A stretch of DNA of 64,000 nucleotides, from assembly GCF_001866645.1 (NCBI RefSeq), contig NZ_MLYP01000008.1:62001-126000 (forward strand), given 5' to 3'. Source of the DNA: Streptomyces colonosanans. Lineage in GTDB: Bacteria > Actinomycetota > Actinomycetes > Streptomycetales > Streptomycetaceae. Numbering within the stretch: position 1 is the first letter of the stretch; every line of letters starts with the position of its first letter. Under the pieces are notes generated by a model. That model made no database searches. It was not told the DNA's origin and saw nothing but the letters and a program-made list of their open reading frames with translations. Made by a program: the position numbers and the translations under genes. This document shows, one piece after another, positions 32,925 through 44,592 of the stretch.

Positions 32925-33353
32925 GTGCCAGGCGCGTCCGGCCGGGTGCTTGTTGTGGACGACAACAAGGTCATCCGGCAGCTGATCAGGGTCAACCTCG
33001 AGTTGGAGGGTCTTGAGGTCGTGACCGCGGCCGATGGTGCCGAGTGTCTGGACGTCGTGCATCAGGTGCGGCCCGATGTGGTCACCCTCGATGTGGTCAT
33101 GCCCCGCCTCGATGGGTTGCGGACCGCCGCGCGGCTCCGCTCCGACCCCCGCACACGCGATCTGCCCCTCGCCATCATCAGCGCCTGTACGCAGTACGAG
33201 GTCGCGAGCGGCCTTGATGTCGGCGTCGACGCCTTTCTCGCCAAGCCCTTCGATCCGTCCGAACTCGTGCGGGTCGTGAAGGAGTTGATGGAGAGCCGTG
33301 GGCACGTCGGTCGTGCGGGACGCGCCGGACATGCGGGGTGGGCGGGCGGCTGA
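32925..33353 (+). CDS. receiver-only response regulator
   Basis: The product is 142 aa and is a CheY-like receiver: acidic pair in LVVDDNKVIRQ, phospho-Asp in VTLDVVMPRLDG (about residue 52), Ser/Thr in AIISACTQYE and Lys in FLAKPFDPSE. A Gly/Arg-rich tail follows; there is no DNA-binding domain. The GTG at 32925 is close to where homology begins, and no ribosome site is seen, so the mRNA may be leaderless. No kinase is adjacent. Confidence 0.88.
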   Translation: MPGASGRVLVVDDNKVIRQLIRVNLELEGLEVVTAADGAECLDVVHQVRPDVVTLDVVMPRLDGLRTAARLRSDPRTRDLPLAIISACTQYEVASGLDVGVDAFLAKPFDPSELVRVVKELMESRGHVGRAGRAGHAGWAGG

Positions 33354-33545
33354 ACGGCCATGATCGACCGTGACTGACCGTGACCGGTCGCGCATCGGTC
33401 ACGCCCCGCGCAGGGCGTGCGGGGCGCGCGGCTCGTCGGGTGCCGGTCGCCATGGCTCACCTCGCCTCGTTCACACCCCCGTTCACACCCAGCCCCGCCT
33501 TAATCCACTCGCATGCCCACCACCCTCCTCCCATACCCTTGTCCC

Positions 33546-34673
33546 GTGACCCCCGTCGAGCTCTCCCGTACCGTGCTGTGCGCGGTGCGTCGTGCTGTGG
33601 ATGGCGGGGAGCTGAGCGTGTCGGTGCCCGCACGTACCGTGGTTGCTCCGCCCGGGCCCGGTGGTTGTGGCGACTACGCCACCAACATCGCCCTCCAGCT
33701 CGCCCGGCCCGCCGGGCGGTCGGCCCTCCAGGTCGCCGAGATCCTGCGACCCCACATCAGCGACACGGCGGGCGTTGCCGACGTCGAGATCACCGGCCCC
33801 GGCTTCCTCAACATCCACCTCGAACCGGCCAATGCCACCGCCGCCCTTGTCCGCGAGATCCTCCACCGCGGCGACGCGGCCGACAACGAAGCCGACGCGG
33901 AGGCCGACAACGACGCGGAGGCCGACAACGACGCGGAGGCCGACAACGACGCGGAGGCCGACAACGAAGCCGGCGAAGCCGTCATCGGTAGCGGCGACAG
34001 TGGCCACAGCAGCCCCTACGGCCACACCCTCACCCTCTTCAACCACGTCGTCCCCCTCCGCGTCCCCTACGACATCCGCGCCGAAGTCATCGCCGACACC
34101 CTCGTCCGGATCATCGCCACCCAGGGCGGTCGTGCCGAGGTCGGCCACGCGCGGCCCGGCGAGCCGTGCGATCTGCGGCCGGTCCCGGCGCCCGAGGACC
34201 CCGCCCCCCTCGGCCCGGACGCCGCCCGCTGGGCCCTGCTGCACCCCGCCGCCCACGACCGGCCCCGGATCACCGCCGACCACCTGCTGCAACGCGAGAG
34301 CAACCCTCTCTTCCGAGTCCGTTACGCCCACGCCCGTGCCCGTGCGCTCGGCCGCAACGCCGCTCGGCTGGGCTTCGACGGCGTCCCCGGTGAGGTACCG
34401 GACGTACCCGAAGCCGCCCCCCTCGTCCGTTCCCTCGCCGAGTACCCCAACGCCCTCACCCAGGCGGCAGCCCACCGCGCGCCCGACCGGCTCGCCCGGC
34501 ATCTCATCGCCGTCGCCGATGCCCTGCTCGCCTTCCAGCACAGCGTGCTCCCGCTCGGCGACGAGAAACCCTCGGCCACCCACCGGTCCCGGCTCGCCCT
34601 CGCCGAAGCCGCCGGGACGGTGCTGGCCGGCGGCCTGTCCCTGCTCGGCATCAGCGCCCCCGAATACCTCTGA
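33546..34673 (+). CDS. DALR anticodon-binding domain protein (ArgRS paralogue without catalytic core)
   Basis: The product is 375 aa from the GTG at 33546. The N-terminal part ([33 protein letters not shown]) matches the Arg-tRNA synthetase N domain, and the C-terminal part (about 260-375) is a DALR helical domain. The HIGH and KMSKS catalytic regions are missing, so it is not a synthetase. An acidic insert made of four DAEADN repeats lies near residues 117-140. The gene stands directly before lysA, as in other streptomycetes. Its role is unknown; binding of tRNA-Arg is a fair guess. Confidence 0.85.
   Translation: MTPVELSRTVLCAVRRAVDGGELSVSVPARTVVAPPGPGGCGDYATNIALQLARPAGRSALQVAEILRPHISDTAGVADVEITGPGFLNIHLEPANATAALVREILHRGDAADNEADAEADNDAEADNDAEADNDAEADNEAGEAVIGSGDSGHSSPYGHTLTLFNHVVPLRVPYDIRAEVIADTLVRIIATQGGRAEVGHARPGEPCDLRPVPAPEDPAPLGPDAARWALLHPAAHDRPRITADHLLQRESNPLFRVRYAHARARALGRNAARLGFDGVPGEVPDVPEAAPLVRSLAEYPNALTQAAAHRAPDRLARHLIAVADALLAFQHSVLPLGDEKPSATHRSRLALAEAAGTVLAGGLSLLGISAPEYL
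33894..33965 (+). repeat. four exact 18-bp tandem repeats inside the DALR gene
   Basis: The unit GACGCGGAGGCCGACAAC occurs four times head to tail and stays in frame, encoding Asp-Ala-Glu-Ala-Asp-Asn. Identical DNA copies suggest recent slippage, so copy number may vary between strains. Confidence 0.95.
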
Positions 34674-34698
34674 GACTCGCGAGAAAGCCCAGACCGAC

Positions 34699-36090
34699 AT
34701 GAGCCGTTCCGCACACCCCGCCGGGCCCCGCTACGCCGACGTCCTGCCCGAGGGCCACTACTCCGCCCCGCCGACCGACCTCAACGCCCTCGACGCCAAG
34801 GTGTGGGCCCAGACCGTATGCCGCAATGCCGACGGCATCGTGACCGTCGGCGGAGTCGACGTCAGGACGCTCGCCGAGCGGTTCGGCACCCCCGCCTACT
34901 TCATCGACGAGGCCGACTTCCGGGCCCGGGCGCGGGCCTGGCGCACCGCCTTCGGGCCGGACGCCGACGTGTTCTACGCCGGCAAGGCCTTCCTCTCCCG
35001 AGCCGTCGTGCGCTGGCTCCACGAGGAAGGGCTCAACCTCGACGTCTGCTCCGGCGGCGAGCTCACCACCGCCCTCCTCGCCGGCATGCCGGCCGACCGC
35101 ATCGCCTTCCACGGCAACAACAAGTCCACCGAAGAGATCACCCGGGCGATCGAGAGCGGTGTCGGGCGGATCGTGCTCGACTCCTTCCAGGAGATCGTGC
35201 GGGTCGCGCACATCGCCTCGTCCCTCGGCACGCGTCAGCGGGTTCAGATCCGGGTCACCGTCGGCGTCGAGGCACACACCCACGAATTCATCGCCACCGC
35301 GCACGAGGACCAGAAGTTCGGGATTCCGCTCGCCGACGGGCAGGCCGCCGAGGCCGTACGCCGTGTCCTCCGGCTCGACGGGCTCGAACTCATCGGCATC
35401 CACAGCCACATCGGGTCGCAGATCTTCGACACGTCGGGCTTCGAGGTCGCCGCCCACCGCGTGGTGGGGCTGCTCAAGGACATTCGTGACGAGCACGGCG
35501 TCGAGCTTCCCGAGATCGACCTCGGCGGCGGCCTCGGCATCGCCTACACCGGCGACGACGACCCTCGAGAACCCCACGAGATCGCCAAGGCCCTGACCGA
35601 GATCGTCTCCCGCGAGTGCGAGGCCGCCCGCCTGCGCACCCCCCGCATCTCCGTCGAACCCGGGCGCGCCATCGTCGGCCCGACCGCGTTCACGCTGTAC
35701 GAGGTCGGCACCATCAAGCCCCTCGAACGGCTGCGCACGTACGTCTCCGTCGACGGCGGTATGTCGGACAACATCCGCACCGCGCTGTACGACGCCGAGT
35801 ACAGCGTCGCGCTCGCCTCCCGCACCTCCGACGCCGAGCCCATGCTGGTCCGTATCGTCGGCAAGCACTGCGAGAGCGGCGACATCGTGGTGCGGGACGC
35901 CTTCCTGCCCTCCGACCTGGCACCCGGTGACCTGCTCGCCGTGCCCGCCACCGGCGCGTACTGCCGGTCCATGGCCAGCAACTACAACCACGCGCTCCGT
36001 CCACCCGTCGTGGCCGTGAGCGACGGCGAGGCCCGGGTGATCGTTCGCCGCGAGACCGAGGAGGATCTCCTGCGTCTCGACGTCGGGTGA
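34699..36090 (+). CDS. lysA: diaminopimelate decarboxylase
   Basis: The product is 463 aa and catalyses the last step of lysine synthesis, decarboxylation of meso-DAP, with PLP bound at the Lys in FYAGKAFL (about residue 95). Other family marks are CSGGEL, HSHIGSQ, the glycine loop LGGGLGIAY and EPGRAIVG, and near the end CESGDI with the [14 protein letters not shown] segment. The ATG at 34699 fits the family's length. It lies 25 bp after the DALR gene and 237 bp before hom, probably in one aspartate-family cluster. Confidence 0.96.
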   Translation: MSRSAHPAGPRYADVLPEGHYSAPPTDLNALDAKVWAQTVCRNADGIVTVGGVDVRTLAERFGTPAYFIDEADFRARARAWRTAFGPDADVFYAGKAFLSRAVVRWLHEEGLNLDVCSGGELTTALLAGMPADRIAFHGNNKSTEEITRAIESGVGRIVLDSFQEIVRVAHIASSLGTRQRVQIRVTVGVEAHTHEFIATAHEDQKFGIPLADGQAAEAVRRVLRLDGLELIGIHSHIGSQIFDTSGFEVAAHRVVGLLKDIRDEHGVELPEIDLGGGLGIAYTGDDDPREPHEIAKALTEIVSRECEAARLRTPRISVEPGRAIVGPTAFTLYEVGTIKPLERLRTYVSVDGGMSDNIRTALYDAEYSVALASRTSDAEPMLVRIVGKHCESGDIVVRDAFLPSDLAPGDLLAVPATGAYCRSMASNYNHALRPPVVAVSDGEARVIVRRETEEDLLRLDVG

Positions 36091-36327
36091 TTGTCCGGCG
36101 ACGGGTGACCGCTCGCGACAAGGGGTGCGGTCGTGCAGCAGCCCGGCGAGGGCCCGGACGGGCTCTTACCGGGCATCGAAGTGCGGCGGAATATCTCCTG
36201 TCGTCCGCCGCCGAAAAAACGAAATAAATGTCTCACGATCCGGACCAAGGGCAGAAACTCCCGTCCGGTGAGTGAGACTGGTCAAAACACTGGTCAAAGC
36301 GTAGACCGCATGAGGAAACGAGGTCGG

Positions 36328-37620
36328 ATGATGCGTACGCGTCCGCTGAAGGTGGCGCTGCTGGGCTGTGGGGTTGTCGGCTCAGAGGTGGCGCGCATCA
36401 TGACGACGCACGCCGACGACCTCGCGGCCCGGATCGGGGCCCCCGTGGAGCTTGCCGGGGTCGCTGTCAGGAGGCCCTCCAAGGTGCGCGAGGGCATCGA
36501 CCCCGCCCTCGTCACCACCGACGCCACCGCCCTCGTCAAACGGGGCGACATCGACGTGGTGGTGGAGGTCATCGGGGGTATCGAGCCCGCACGGACCCTC
36601 ATCACCACCGCCTTCGAGAACGGCGCCTCGGTGGTCTCCGCCAACAAGGCCCTCCTCGCCCAGGACGGGGCCGCCCTCCACGCCGCCGCCGAGCAGGCCG
36701 ACAAGGACCTGTACTACGAGGCCGCCGTCGCCGGTGCCATCCCGCTGATCCGGCCGCTGCGCGAGTCCCTCGCCGGCGACAAGGTCAACCGGGTCCTCGG
36801 GATCGTCAACGGGACGACCAACTTCATCCTCGACAAGATGGACTCGACGGGCGCCGGGTACCAGGAAGCCCTCGACGAGGCCACCGCCCTGGGGTACGCG
36901 GAGGCCGACCCCACCGCCGACGTCGAGGGGTTCGACGCCGCCGCCAAGGCCGCCATCCTCGCCGGTATCGCCTTCCACACGCGCGTGCGCCTCGACGACG
37001 TCTACCGCGAGGGCATGACCGAGGTCACCGCCGCCGACTTCGCCTCCGCCAAGCAGATGGGCTGCACGATCAAGCTGCTCGCCATCTGCGAGCGCGCCCC
37101 CGACGGGGGCTCGGTCACCGCGCGCGTGCACCCCGCCATGATTCCGCTGACCCACCCGCTTGCCTCCGTGCGCGGCGCGTACAACGCGGTCTTCGTGGAG
37201 TCGGACGCCGCGGGTCAGCTCATGTTCTACGGGCCCGGCGCCGGTGGTTCACCGACCGCGTCCGCCGTCCTCGGGGATCTCGTGGCCGTGTGCCGCAACC
37301 GGCTCAGCGGCACGACCGGACCCGGCGAGTCCGCGTACGCCGCCCTGCCCGTCTCGCCCATGGGCGACGTCGTCACGCGGTACCACATCAGTCTCGACGT
37401 CGCCGACAAACCGGGCGTTCTCGCCCAGGTCGCCACCGTCTTCGCCGAGCACGACGTCTCGATCGATACGGTTCGCCAGACGGGCAAGGGGGGCGAGGCC
37501 TCCCTCGTCGTCGTCACCCACCGTGCGTCCGACGCCTCCCTTCGCGGGACCGTCGGGGCGCTGCGCAAGCTCGACACCGTGCGGGGTGTCGCCAGCATCA
37601 TGCGGGTTGAAGGAGAGTAA
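36328..37620 (+). CDS. hom: homoserine dehydrogenase
   Basis: The product is 430 aa. The N-terminal NAD(P)-binding fold (LKVALLGCGVVGSEVARIM) is followed by the catalytic homoserine_dh domain (SVVSANKALLAQ; GIVNGTTNFILDKM; EADPTADVEGFDAAAKA) and a C-terminal ACT domain (about 350-430) likely to sense threonine. It makes homoserine from aspartate semialdehyde. Start: MMRTRPL at 36328 after a GAGG site; an in-frame ATG at 36310 is possible. thrC follows after 6 bp, so they are co-transcribed. Confidence 0.96.
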   Translation: MMRTRPLKVALLGCGVVGSEVARIMTTHADDLAARIGAPVELAGVAVRRPSKVREGIDPALVTTDATALVKRGDIDVVVEVIGGIEPARTLITTAFENGASVVSANKALLAQDGAALHAAAEQADKDLYYEAAVAGAIPLIRPLRESLAGDKVNRVLGIVNGTTNFILDKMDSTGAGYQEALDEATALGYAEADPTADVEGFDAAAKAAILAGIAFHTRVRLDDVYREGMTEVTAADFASAKQMGCTIKLLAICERAPDGGSVTARVHPAMIPLTHPLASVRGAYNAVFVESDAAGQLMFYGPGAGGSPTASAVLGDLVAVCRNRLSGTTGPGESAYAALPVSPMGDVVTRYHISLDVADKPGVLAQVATVFAEHDVSIDTVRQTGKGGEASLVVVTHRASDASLRGTVGALRKLDTVRGVASIMRVEGE

Positions 37621-37626
37621 CCAGCA

Positions 37627-38685
37627 ATGACCCACCAGTGGCGCGGAATCATCGAGGAGTACCGGGACCGGCTTCCGGTGTCCGACAGCACGCCGGTCGT
37701 GACGCTCCGTGAGGGTGGTACGCCGCTCGTGCCCGCGCAGGTGCTCTCCGAGCGCACGGGCTGCGACGTCCACCTCAAGGTGGAGGGGGCCAACCCCACC
37801 GGATCCTTCAAGGACCGCGGCATGACCATGGCCATCTCCAAGGCCAAGGAGGAGGGCGCCAAGGCCGTCATCTGCGCCTCCACCGGCAACACGTCCGCGT
37901 CCGCCGCCGCCTACGCCGTACGCGCCGGCATGGTGTCGGCTGTGCTCGTGCCACAGGGCAAGATCGCGCTCGGCAAGATGGGCCAGGCCCTCGTGCACGG
38001 CGCGAAGATCCTCCAGGTCGACGGCAACTTCGACGACTGCCTCGCGCTCGCCCGGGCGCTGTCCGACAACTACCCGGTGGCGCTGGTCAATTCGGTCAAT
38101 CCGGTGCGGATCGAGGGCCAGAAGACGGCGGCCTTCGAGATCGTGGACATGCTCGGCGATGCACCCGACATCCATGTCCTGCCGGTCGGCAACGCGGGCA
38201 ACATCACCGCCTACTGGAGGGGCTACAAGGAGTACGCCGCCGACGGCATCGCACAGCGCACCCCGCGCATGTGGGGCTTCCAGGCGTCCGGTTCGGCCCC
38301 GATCGTGCGCGGCGAGGTCGTCAAGGACCCGTCGACCATCGCCACCGCGATCCGCATCGGCAACCCCGCGTCCTGGAAGTTCGCGCTGGAGGCCAGGGAC
38401 GAATCGGGCGGTTTCATCGATGAGGTGACGGACCGTGAGATCCTGCGCGCCTACCGGCTGTTGGCCGCGCAGGAGGGCGTCTTCGTCGAGCCCGCCTCCG
38501 CCGCGTCCGTCGCCGGCCTGCTGAAGGCCGCCGAGCAGGGCAGGGTCGACCCGGGGCAGCGGATCGTGTGCACCGTCACCGGCAACGGGCTCAAGGATCC
38601 CGACTGGGCCGTCGCGGGCGCCCCGCAGCCGGTCACGGTCCCGGTGGACGCGGCGACGGCGGCCGAACGGCTCGGACTGGCGTAA
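37627..38685 (+). CDS. thrC: threonine synthase
   Basis: The product is 352 aa, a fold-type II PLP enzyme converting O-phosphohomoserine to threonine. PLP Lys is in [11 protein letters not shown] (about residue 62); [13 protein letters not shown] and the glycine loop LPVGNAGN bind the phosphate. It begins 6 bp after hom with GAAGGAGAG before the start and is followed by a hairpin, then thrB. Confidence 0.96.
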   Translation: MTHQWRGIIEEYRDRLPVSDSTPVVTLREGGTPLVPAQVLSERTGCDVHLKVEGANPTGSFKDRGMTMAISKAKEEGAKAVICASTGNTSASAAAYAVRAGMVSAVLVPQGKIALGKMGQALVHGAKILQVDGNFDDCLALARALSDNYPVALVNSVNPVRIEGQKTAAFEIVDMLGDAPDIHVLPVGNAGNITAYWRGYKEYAADGIAQRTPRMWGFQASGSAPIVRGEVVKDPSTIATAIRIGNPASWKFALEARDESGGFIDEVTDREILRAYRLLAAQEGVFVEPASAASVAGLLKAAEQGRVDPGQRIVCTVTGNGLKDPDWAVAGAPQPVTVPVDAATAAERLGLA

Positions 38686-38693
38686 CCGGGGCG

Positions 38694-38717
38694 CTTACGG
38701 GGGACAACTCCCGTAAG
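38694..38717 (+). terminator. hairpin after thrC
   Basis: CTTACGGG and CCCGTAAG pair around an eight-base loop nine bases after the thrC stop. No T-run follows. It may end or attenuate the hom-thrC transcript before thrB. Confidence 0.6.
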
Positions 38718-38927
38718 GCGTCCGGCGACGGGTGCACAGCGGGCTTGCGACACGCATCGTGCGCCTCCTGTGCGCCCCATGTCGCCACAGAACCTTCCTT
38801 CGATAGGCTGTACTGAACCCGCCCGCCGCATATGCCGCGGTGCCGCGCCGTCCCTGCGGCCTTCGGGTCTTCCGTACGCATCGAGTGTCATTCGACCATC
38901 ACACAGCTCAAGGAGAGTCAGCGAGCG

Positions 38928-39845
38928 ATGGCCGGTCCAGCGTTCCGCGCCGCCGCCGTCCGGGTGCGCGTCCCCGCCACCAGCGCCAACCTCGGCCCGG
39001 GCTTCGACGCCCTCGGCCTCGCGCTGGGGCTGTACGACGACGTGGTCGTCCGGGTGGCCGACTCCGGGCTGCACATCGACATCGCGGGTGAGGGCAGCGA
39101 GACGCTGCCGCGTGACGAGACCCATCTCCTTGTACGGTCCCTGCGCGCCGCCTTCGCGTCTTTGGGCGGGCAGCCGCGCGGTCTGGAAATCGTCTGCGCC
39201 AATCGCATTCCGCACGGGCGCGGCCTCGGCTCTTCCTCTGCGGCCATCTGCGCCGGCATAGTCGCCGCCCGCGCCGTGACAATAGGCGGCGACAGTCGGC
39301 TCGACGACGCCGCGCTCCTGGAACTCGCCACCGAGATCGAGGGCCACCCGGACAATGTCGCGGCCTGTCTTCTCGGCGGTTTCACGCTTTCCTGGATGGA
39401 CCGCGGTGCCGCCCGGGCGATCCGCCTGGACCCCGCAGATTCCATCGTTCCGGTGGTTTTCGTGCCCGGGAAGCCGGTCCTGACCGAGACCGCGCGCGGG
39501 CTGCTCCCGCGCACCGTGCCGCACGTCGACGCCGCCGTCAACGCGGGCCGTGCCGCCCTGCTCGTCGAGGCCCTCACCAGGCGCCCCGAGCTGCTGCTGC
39601 CCGCCACCGAGGACCGCCTCCACCAGGAATACCGCGCTCCGGCCATGCCGGAGAGCGCCGCGCTGGTGGAGCGGCTGCGGGCCGACGGGATCCCCGCAGT
39701 GATCTCCGGCGCCGGACCCACGGTCCTGGCGCTGGCCGACGGCGCGAGCGCCGACAAGGTGGCCGACCTCGCGGGCGCGGGCTGGGCCGCCAACCGACTG
39801 GAACTGGACGGCCAGGGAGCGAGCGTGCTGCCGCTTGCGCCCTGA
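38928..39845 (+). CDS. thrB: homoserine kinase
   Basis: The product is 305 aa, a GHMP kinase with the phosphate loop PHGRGLGSSSAA (about 98-109), N-terminal VPATSANLGPGFDALGLAL and C-terminal ISGAGPTVLAL. It phosphorylates homoserine for ThrC. AAGGAG lies about 12 bases before the ATG. It is 242 bp from thrC with a hairpin between, so it may have its own promoter. Confidence 0.96.
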   Translation: MAGPAFRAAAVRVRVPATSANLGPGFDALGLALGLYDDVVVRVADSGLHIDIAGEGSETLPRDETHLLVRSLRAAFASLGGQPRGLEIVCANRIPHGRGLGSSSAAICAGIVAARAVTIGGDSRLDDAALLELATEIEGHPDNVAACLLGGFTLSWMDRGAARAIRLDPADSIVPVVFVPGKPVLTETARGLLPRTVPHVDAAVNAGRAALLVEALTRRPELLLPATEDRLHQEYRAPAMPESAALVERLRADGIPAVISGAGPTVLALADGASADKVADLAGAGWAANRLELDGQGASVLPLAP

Positions 39846-40253
39846 CACACGGTTGCCGGTTTCGAGAGGGGGAATGTTTGTTGGATCCGGTAGTGTTAAT
39901 CTCAAGTCAGCACCCGACCCAGCCATGGCGCGGTGCTTCGTGTCCCCGTCCGGGACAACCATTCTTCCGGGAGCCTCCCAAGTCGCACTGTGTTCCGTAT
40001 CGCGTACGCGAGTAGTACGTCCTACGCGGGTACTGAGCGAATTGCCGAGCACGCTCCGGAATCGGCGTGACCGAGCCGTGTGACACAAAACCGGGTGTCG
40101 CGGCTTCGGGAAGCGCCAATCACCAGATGTTTCTCCCGCCGCTTTTGGCGGACCACCGCCCCGGCACGGTCCACACAGACAGGACCGAAGCCGGACAGCA
40201 CAACCGGTCGCCGAGCCAGACAGGCCGACGTCCGCTCCAGGGAAGGACCCTTC
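39846..40253 (+). promoter_or_regulatory. long upstream region of rho
   Basis: 408 bp separate thrB from the chosen rho start. There is no gene. An AT-richer patch (GTTTGTTGG ... TAGTGTTAATC) near 39873-39902 is a plausible promoter, leaving a leader of roughly 350 bases. Long leaders upstream of rho are usual where Rho represses itself by early termination. The motif spacing is not canonical, so the promoter call is tentative. Confidence 0.4.
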
Positions 40254-42245
<1,992 letters not shown>

Positions 42246-42270
42246 GCCACGGCCGTTCCTGGCACTGTCC

Positions 42271-42310
42271 GAAGTCCCGCCCCCGTCACCAGTGACGGGG
42301 GCGGGACTTC
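42271..42310 (+). terminator. rho terminator
   Basis: A perfect 19-bp stem: 42271-42289 pairs with 42292-42310 (GAAGTCCCGCCCCCGTCAC and its complement) around CA. Only a weak T-run (TTCGTCCTTG) follows, as is common in Streptomyces. Confidence 0.9.
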
Positions 42311-42454
42311 GTCCTTGTAGGATCAGCGCACCAAAGTGGGGGGGAACGTATTTTCGGATACGCCCATGGGGATGGATACGTGCTGCCTTCGGCGGCTCCG
42401 CGTCCGCTGGGTTCTCCTCTCCCGCGAGCAACCTACGGCGACAGGAGAAACTGA

Positions 42455-44248
42455 GTGGCATCATCTTCCCGAAGACCGCACCTGGCTCTTCCCGCGGCTG
42501 CCGCCGCACTTGCCCTGGGTGGCGCGGTCCTCGCGGCGACGCCCGCCCAGGCGTCCGGTACCGCCCCCGTCCCGCCCCGGCCGGCCGTCACCGAGAAGCC
42601 CAGCGCATCTCAGACCGACCTGCTGAAGCGGATCCAGGGGTCCCGGACCGCGCTGAAGGACGACCCGGCCGCCGCTCCCACCGCTTCCACTGCGGAGCCG
42701 AAGGCCGACCAGAGCCCCGAGGCCGCGTCCCGCACCGCCGACCCGAAGATCATCGGTGGTTCGAACGCGACCATCGCCGAGGCGCCGTGGATGGTGCAGC
42801 TGCACTACTACGACAACAAGGGCACCGCGGACCCGTCCGACGACGAGGGGTACTTCTGCGGCGGCACGCTGGTGGCCCCGGCGAAGGTCCTGACCGCCGC
42901 GCACTGCGTGTACGGCCTGGACTGGGCGAGGCACGGCGCGATCCTCGCCGGCACCAGCCAGCTGCCGGACGGCAACGACCTGCACGGCGGCCGCGTCGCC
43001 GGCGTGTGGCGCCAGTGGGTCAACCCCACGTACAAGCCGAGGACCACATCGGGCGGCGACCTCGCGGTGCTGACGCTGACCGAGGCGCTGCCGTACAAGA
43101 CGCTGCAGTTGACGTCGAGCTCCGACAGCGTCTCGTACAACAACGGCACTCCGGCGACGGTGTACGGCTGGGGGCGCACCAGCTCCACCAGCGAGGACCT
43201 CTCGCTGACGCTGAAGAAGGCGACCGTGCCGATGCGGTCGGACGCCACCTGCACCGGGGCCTACGGTTCCGAGTTCGTGCCCGGTCAGATGACCTGCGCC
43301 GGCAACCCGGCCTCCGGTCAGGACGCCGGTACGGTCTCCCCGTGCAACGGTGACTCCGGCGGCCCGCTCGTGGTCAACGGCCGGATCGCCGGCGTCGTGT
43401 CGTGGGGCGTCAAGGACTGCGTCGAGAAGGGCGCCTACAGCGTCTACGCCAAGACCCGCTCCTACGTCGGCCCGGTCAACGCGCGCATCGACGACGCCGA
43501 CCTCGACTTCGACGGTCGGGCGGACCTGTTCGTCCGCACGCCCGGCGGCCAGGCCTACGAGTACTACTCGCTCGGCGACCGGGCGCCCTACCTGGGCAAG
43601 CGCGTCTCGCTCGGCGACTGGAGCGGGCTGAGCCTGGTGCGTCAGGCCGACCTGAACCGCGACTTCTACCAGGACTACCTGTACCGCACCACGGACGGTG
43701 TCCTGTACGACTTCGCGTTCAACGGCAGCGACCGCTACCAGTCGTACCGCGTCGGCGGCGGCTGGAACGTGATGAAGGACATCCGGGTTCCGGGCGACCT
43801 CTCCGGCGACGGGCTGCCCGACATGGTCGCCCAGGCCAAGGACGGCGTCCTGTGGCTCTACCCGGGCAAGGGCAACGGGCTGTTCGGCACCCGCGTCCGG
43901 ATCGGTGGCGGCTGGTCCGCGTACACCATCACCGGCAAGGGCGACTACAACAACGACGGCAAGCCCGACCTGCTGGCCCGGGACGGCTCCGGCGTGCTGT
44001 GGCTGTACCCGGGCACCGGCGCTGCCTCGGCGCCGTTCGGGAGCCGGATCAAGGTCGGCGGCGGCTGGAACGCGTACAACGCCTTCGCCGCCTCCGGTGA
44101 CGTGACCGGCGACGGCAAGCCCGACCTGCTGGCCCGGGACGCCTCCGGCGTGCTGTGGCTGTACAAGGGCACCGGCGTTGCCTCGGCGCCGTTCGGGAGC
44201 CGGATCAAGGTCGGCGGCGGCTGGGGGGCGTTCAACCTCTTCGGCTGA
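42455..44248 (+). CDS. secreted trypsin-like serine protease with FG-GAP/VCBS-type repeats
   Basis: The product is 597 aa. Signal peptide ~1-34 (LALPAAAAALALGGAVLAAT, cut near AQA), a ~60-residue propeptide, then mature chymotrypsin-fold S1 protease starting IIGG (about 99). The triad is His in TAAHC, Asp in GGDLAVLTL and Ser in NGDSGGP. From about 350 a repeat region has Asp-rich calcium-type loops (DFDGRADLFVR; GDLSGDGLPDMV; GDYNNDGKPDLLARD; GDVTGDGKPDLLARD), as in integrin-like beta-propellers. The GTG start has AGGAGA before it. A secreted degradative role is likely. Confidence 0.92.
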   Translation: MASSSRRPHLALPAAAAALALGGAVLAATPAQASGTAPVPPRPAVTEKPSASQTDLLKRIQGSRTALKDDPAAAPTASTAEPKADQSPEAASRTADPKIIGGSNATIAEAPWMVQLHYYDNKGTADPSDDEGYFCGGTLVAPAKVLTAAHCVYGLDWARHGAILAGTSQLPDGNDLHGGRVAGVWRQWVNPTYKPRTTSGGDLAVLTLTEALPYKTLQLTSSSDSVSYNNGTPATVYGWGRTSSTSEDLSLTLKKATVPMRSDATCTGAYGSEFVPGQMTCAGNPASGQDAGTVSPCNGDSGGPLVVNGRIAGVVSWGVKDCVEKGAYSVYAKTRSYVGPVNARIDDADLDFDGRADLFVRTPGGQAYEYYSLGDRAPYLGKRVSLGDWSGLSLVRQADLNRDFYQDYLYRTTDGVLYDFAFNGSDRYQSYRVGGGWNVMKDIRVPGDLSGDGLPDMVAQAKDGVLWLYPGKGNGLFGTRVRIGGGWSAYTITGKGDYNNDGKPDLLARDGSGVLWLYPGTGAASAPFGSRIKVGGGWNAYNAFAASGDVTGDGKPDLLARDASGVLWLYKGTGVASAPFGSRIKVGGGWGAFNLFG

Positions 44249-44277
44249 TCCCGCCGGCGCCACGGCGACCGTGCTCA

Positions 44278-44304
44278 GGGCCGCTCCCGCGACGGGGGCG
44301 GCCC
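44278..44304 (+). terminator. terminator of the protease gene
   Basis: GGGCCGCTCCCG and CGGGGGCGGCCC pair with one G-T wobble around CGA, 30 bp after the stop. The rest of the 344-bp gap to the next gene holds only its upstream region. Confidence 0.75.
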
Positions 44305-44592
44305 TTCGCCGTGTACGAGACCTTCACCACATGCTCCCCGTGCCGTGCCCGCCGCGACCGGAATCGGAGGGCCCCGTGAATGCGCAGGTCGGAGGCGCCA
44401 CCGAGACACGGTACCGCTACGCATAGTGGTTTTATGCGTACAGGGTGGATACAGGGTGTTGTGCAACCCTTTGCCGAATTCCCCCGTCTGACCTGCGGAG
44501 GGACGAGGGTGCGGTATCGGTCGAAACTCGGCCGTACCGGGCCTGGTCCTGACCTGAGGGGGTACTCGACCGGACGAGGACTGAGGGAGCAC

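Noticed and set aside
33894..33965. CRISPR-like repeats
   Set aside because: The repeats are contiguous with no spacers and are in-frame coding.
33546..34673. arginyl-tRNA synthetase (argS)
   Set aside because: Only N-terminal and DALR domains are present; HIGH and KMSKS motifs are absent.
36091..36327. Threonine attenuator or leader peptide before hom
   Set aside because: No Thr/Ile-rich short frame and no alternative terminator/antiterminator pair could be seen.
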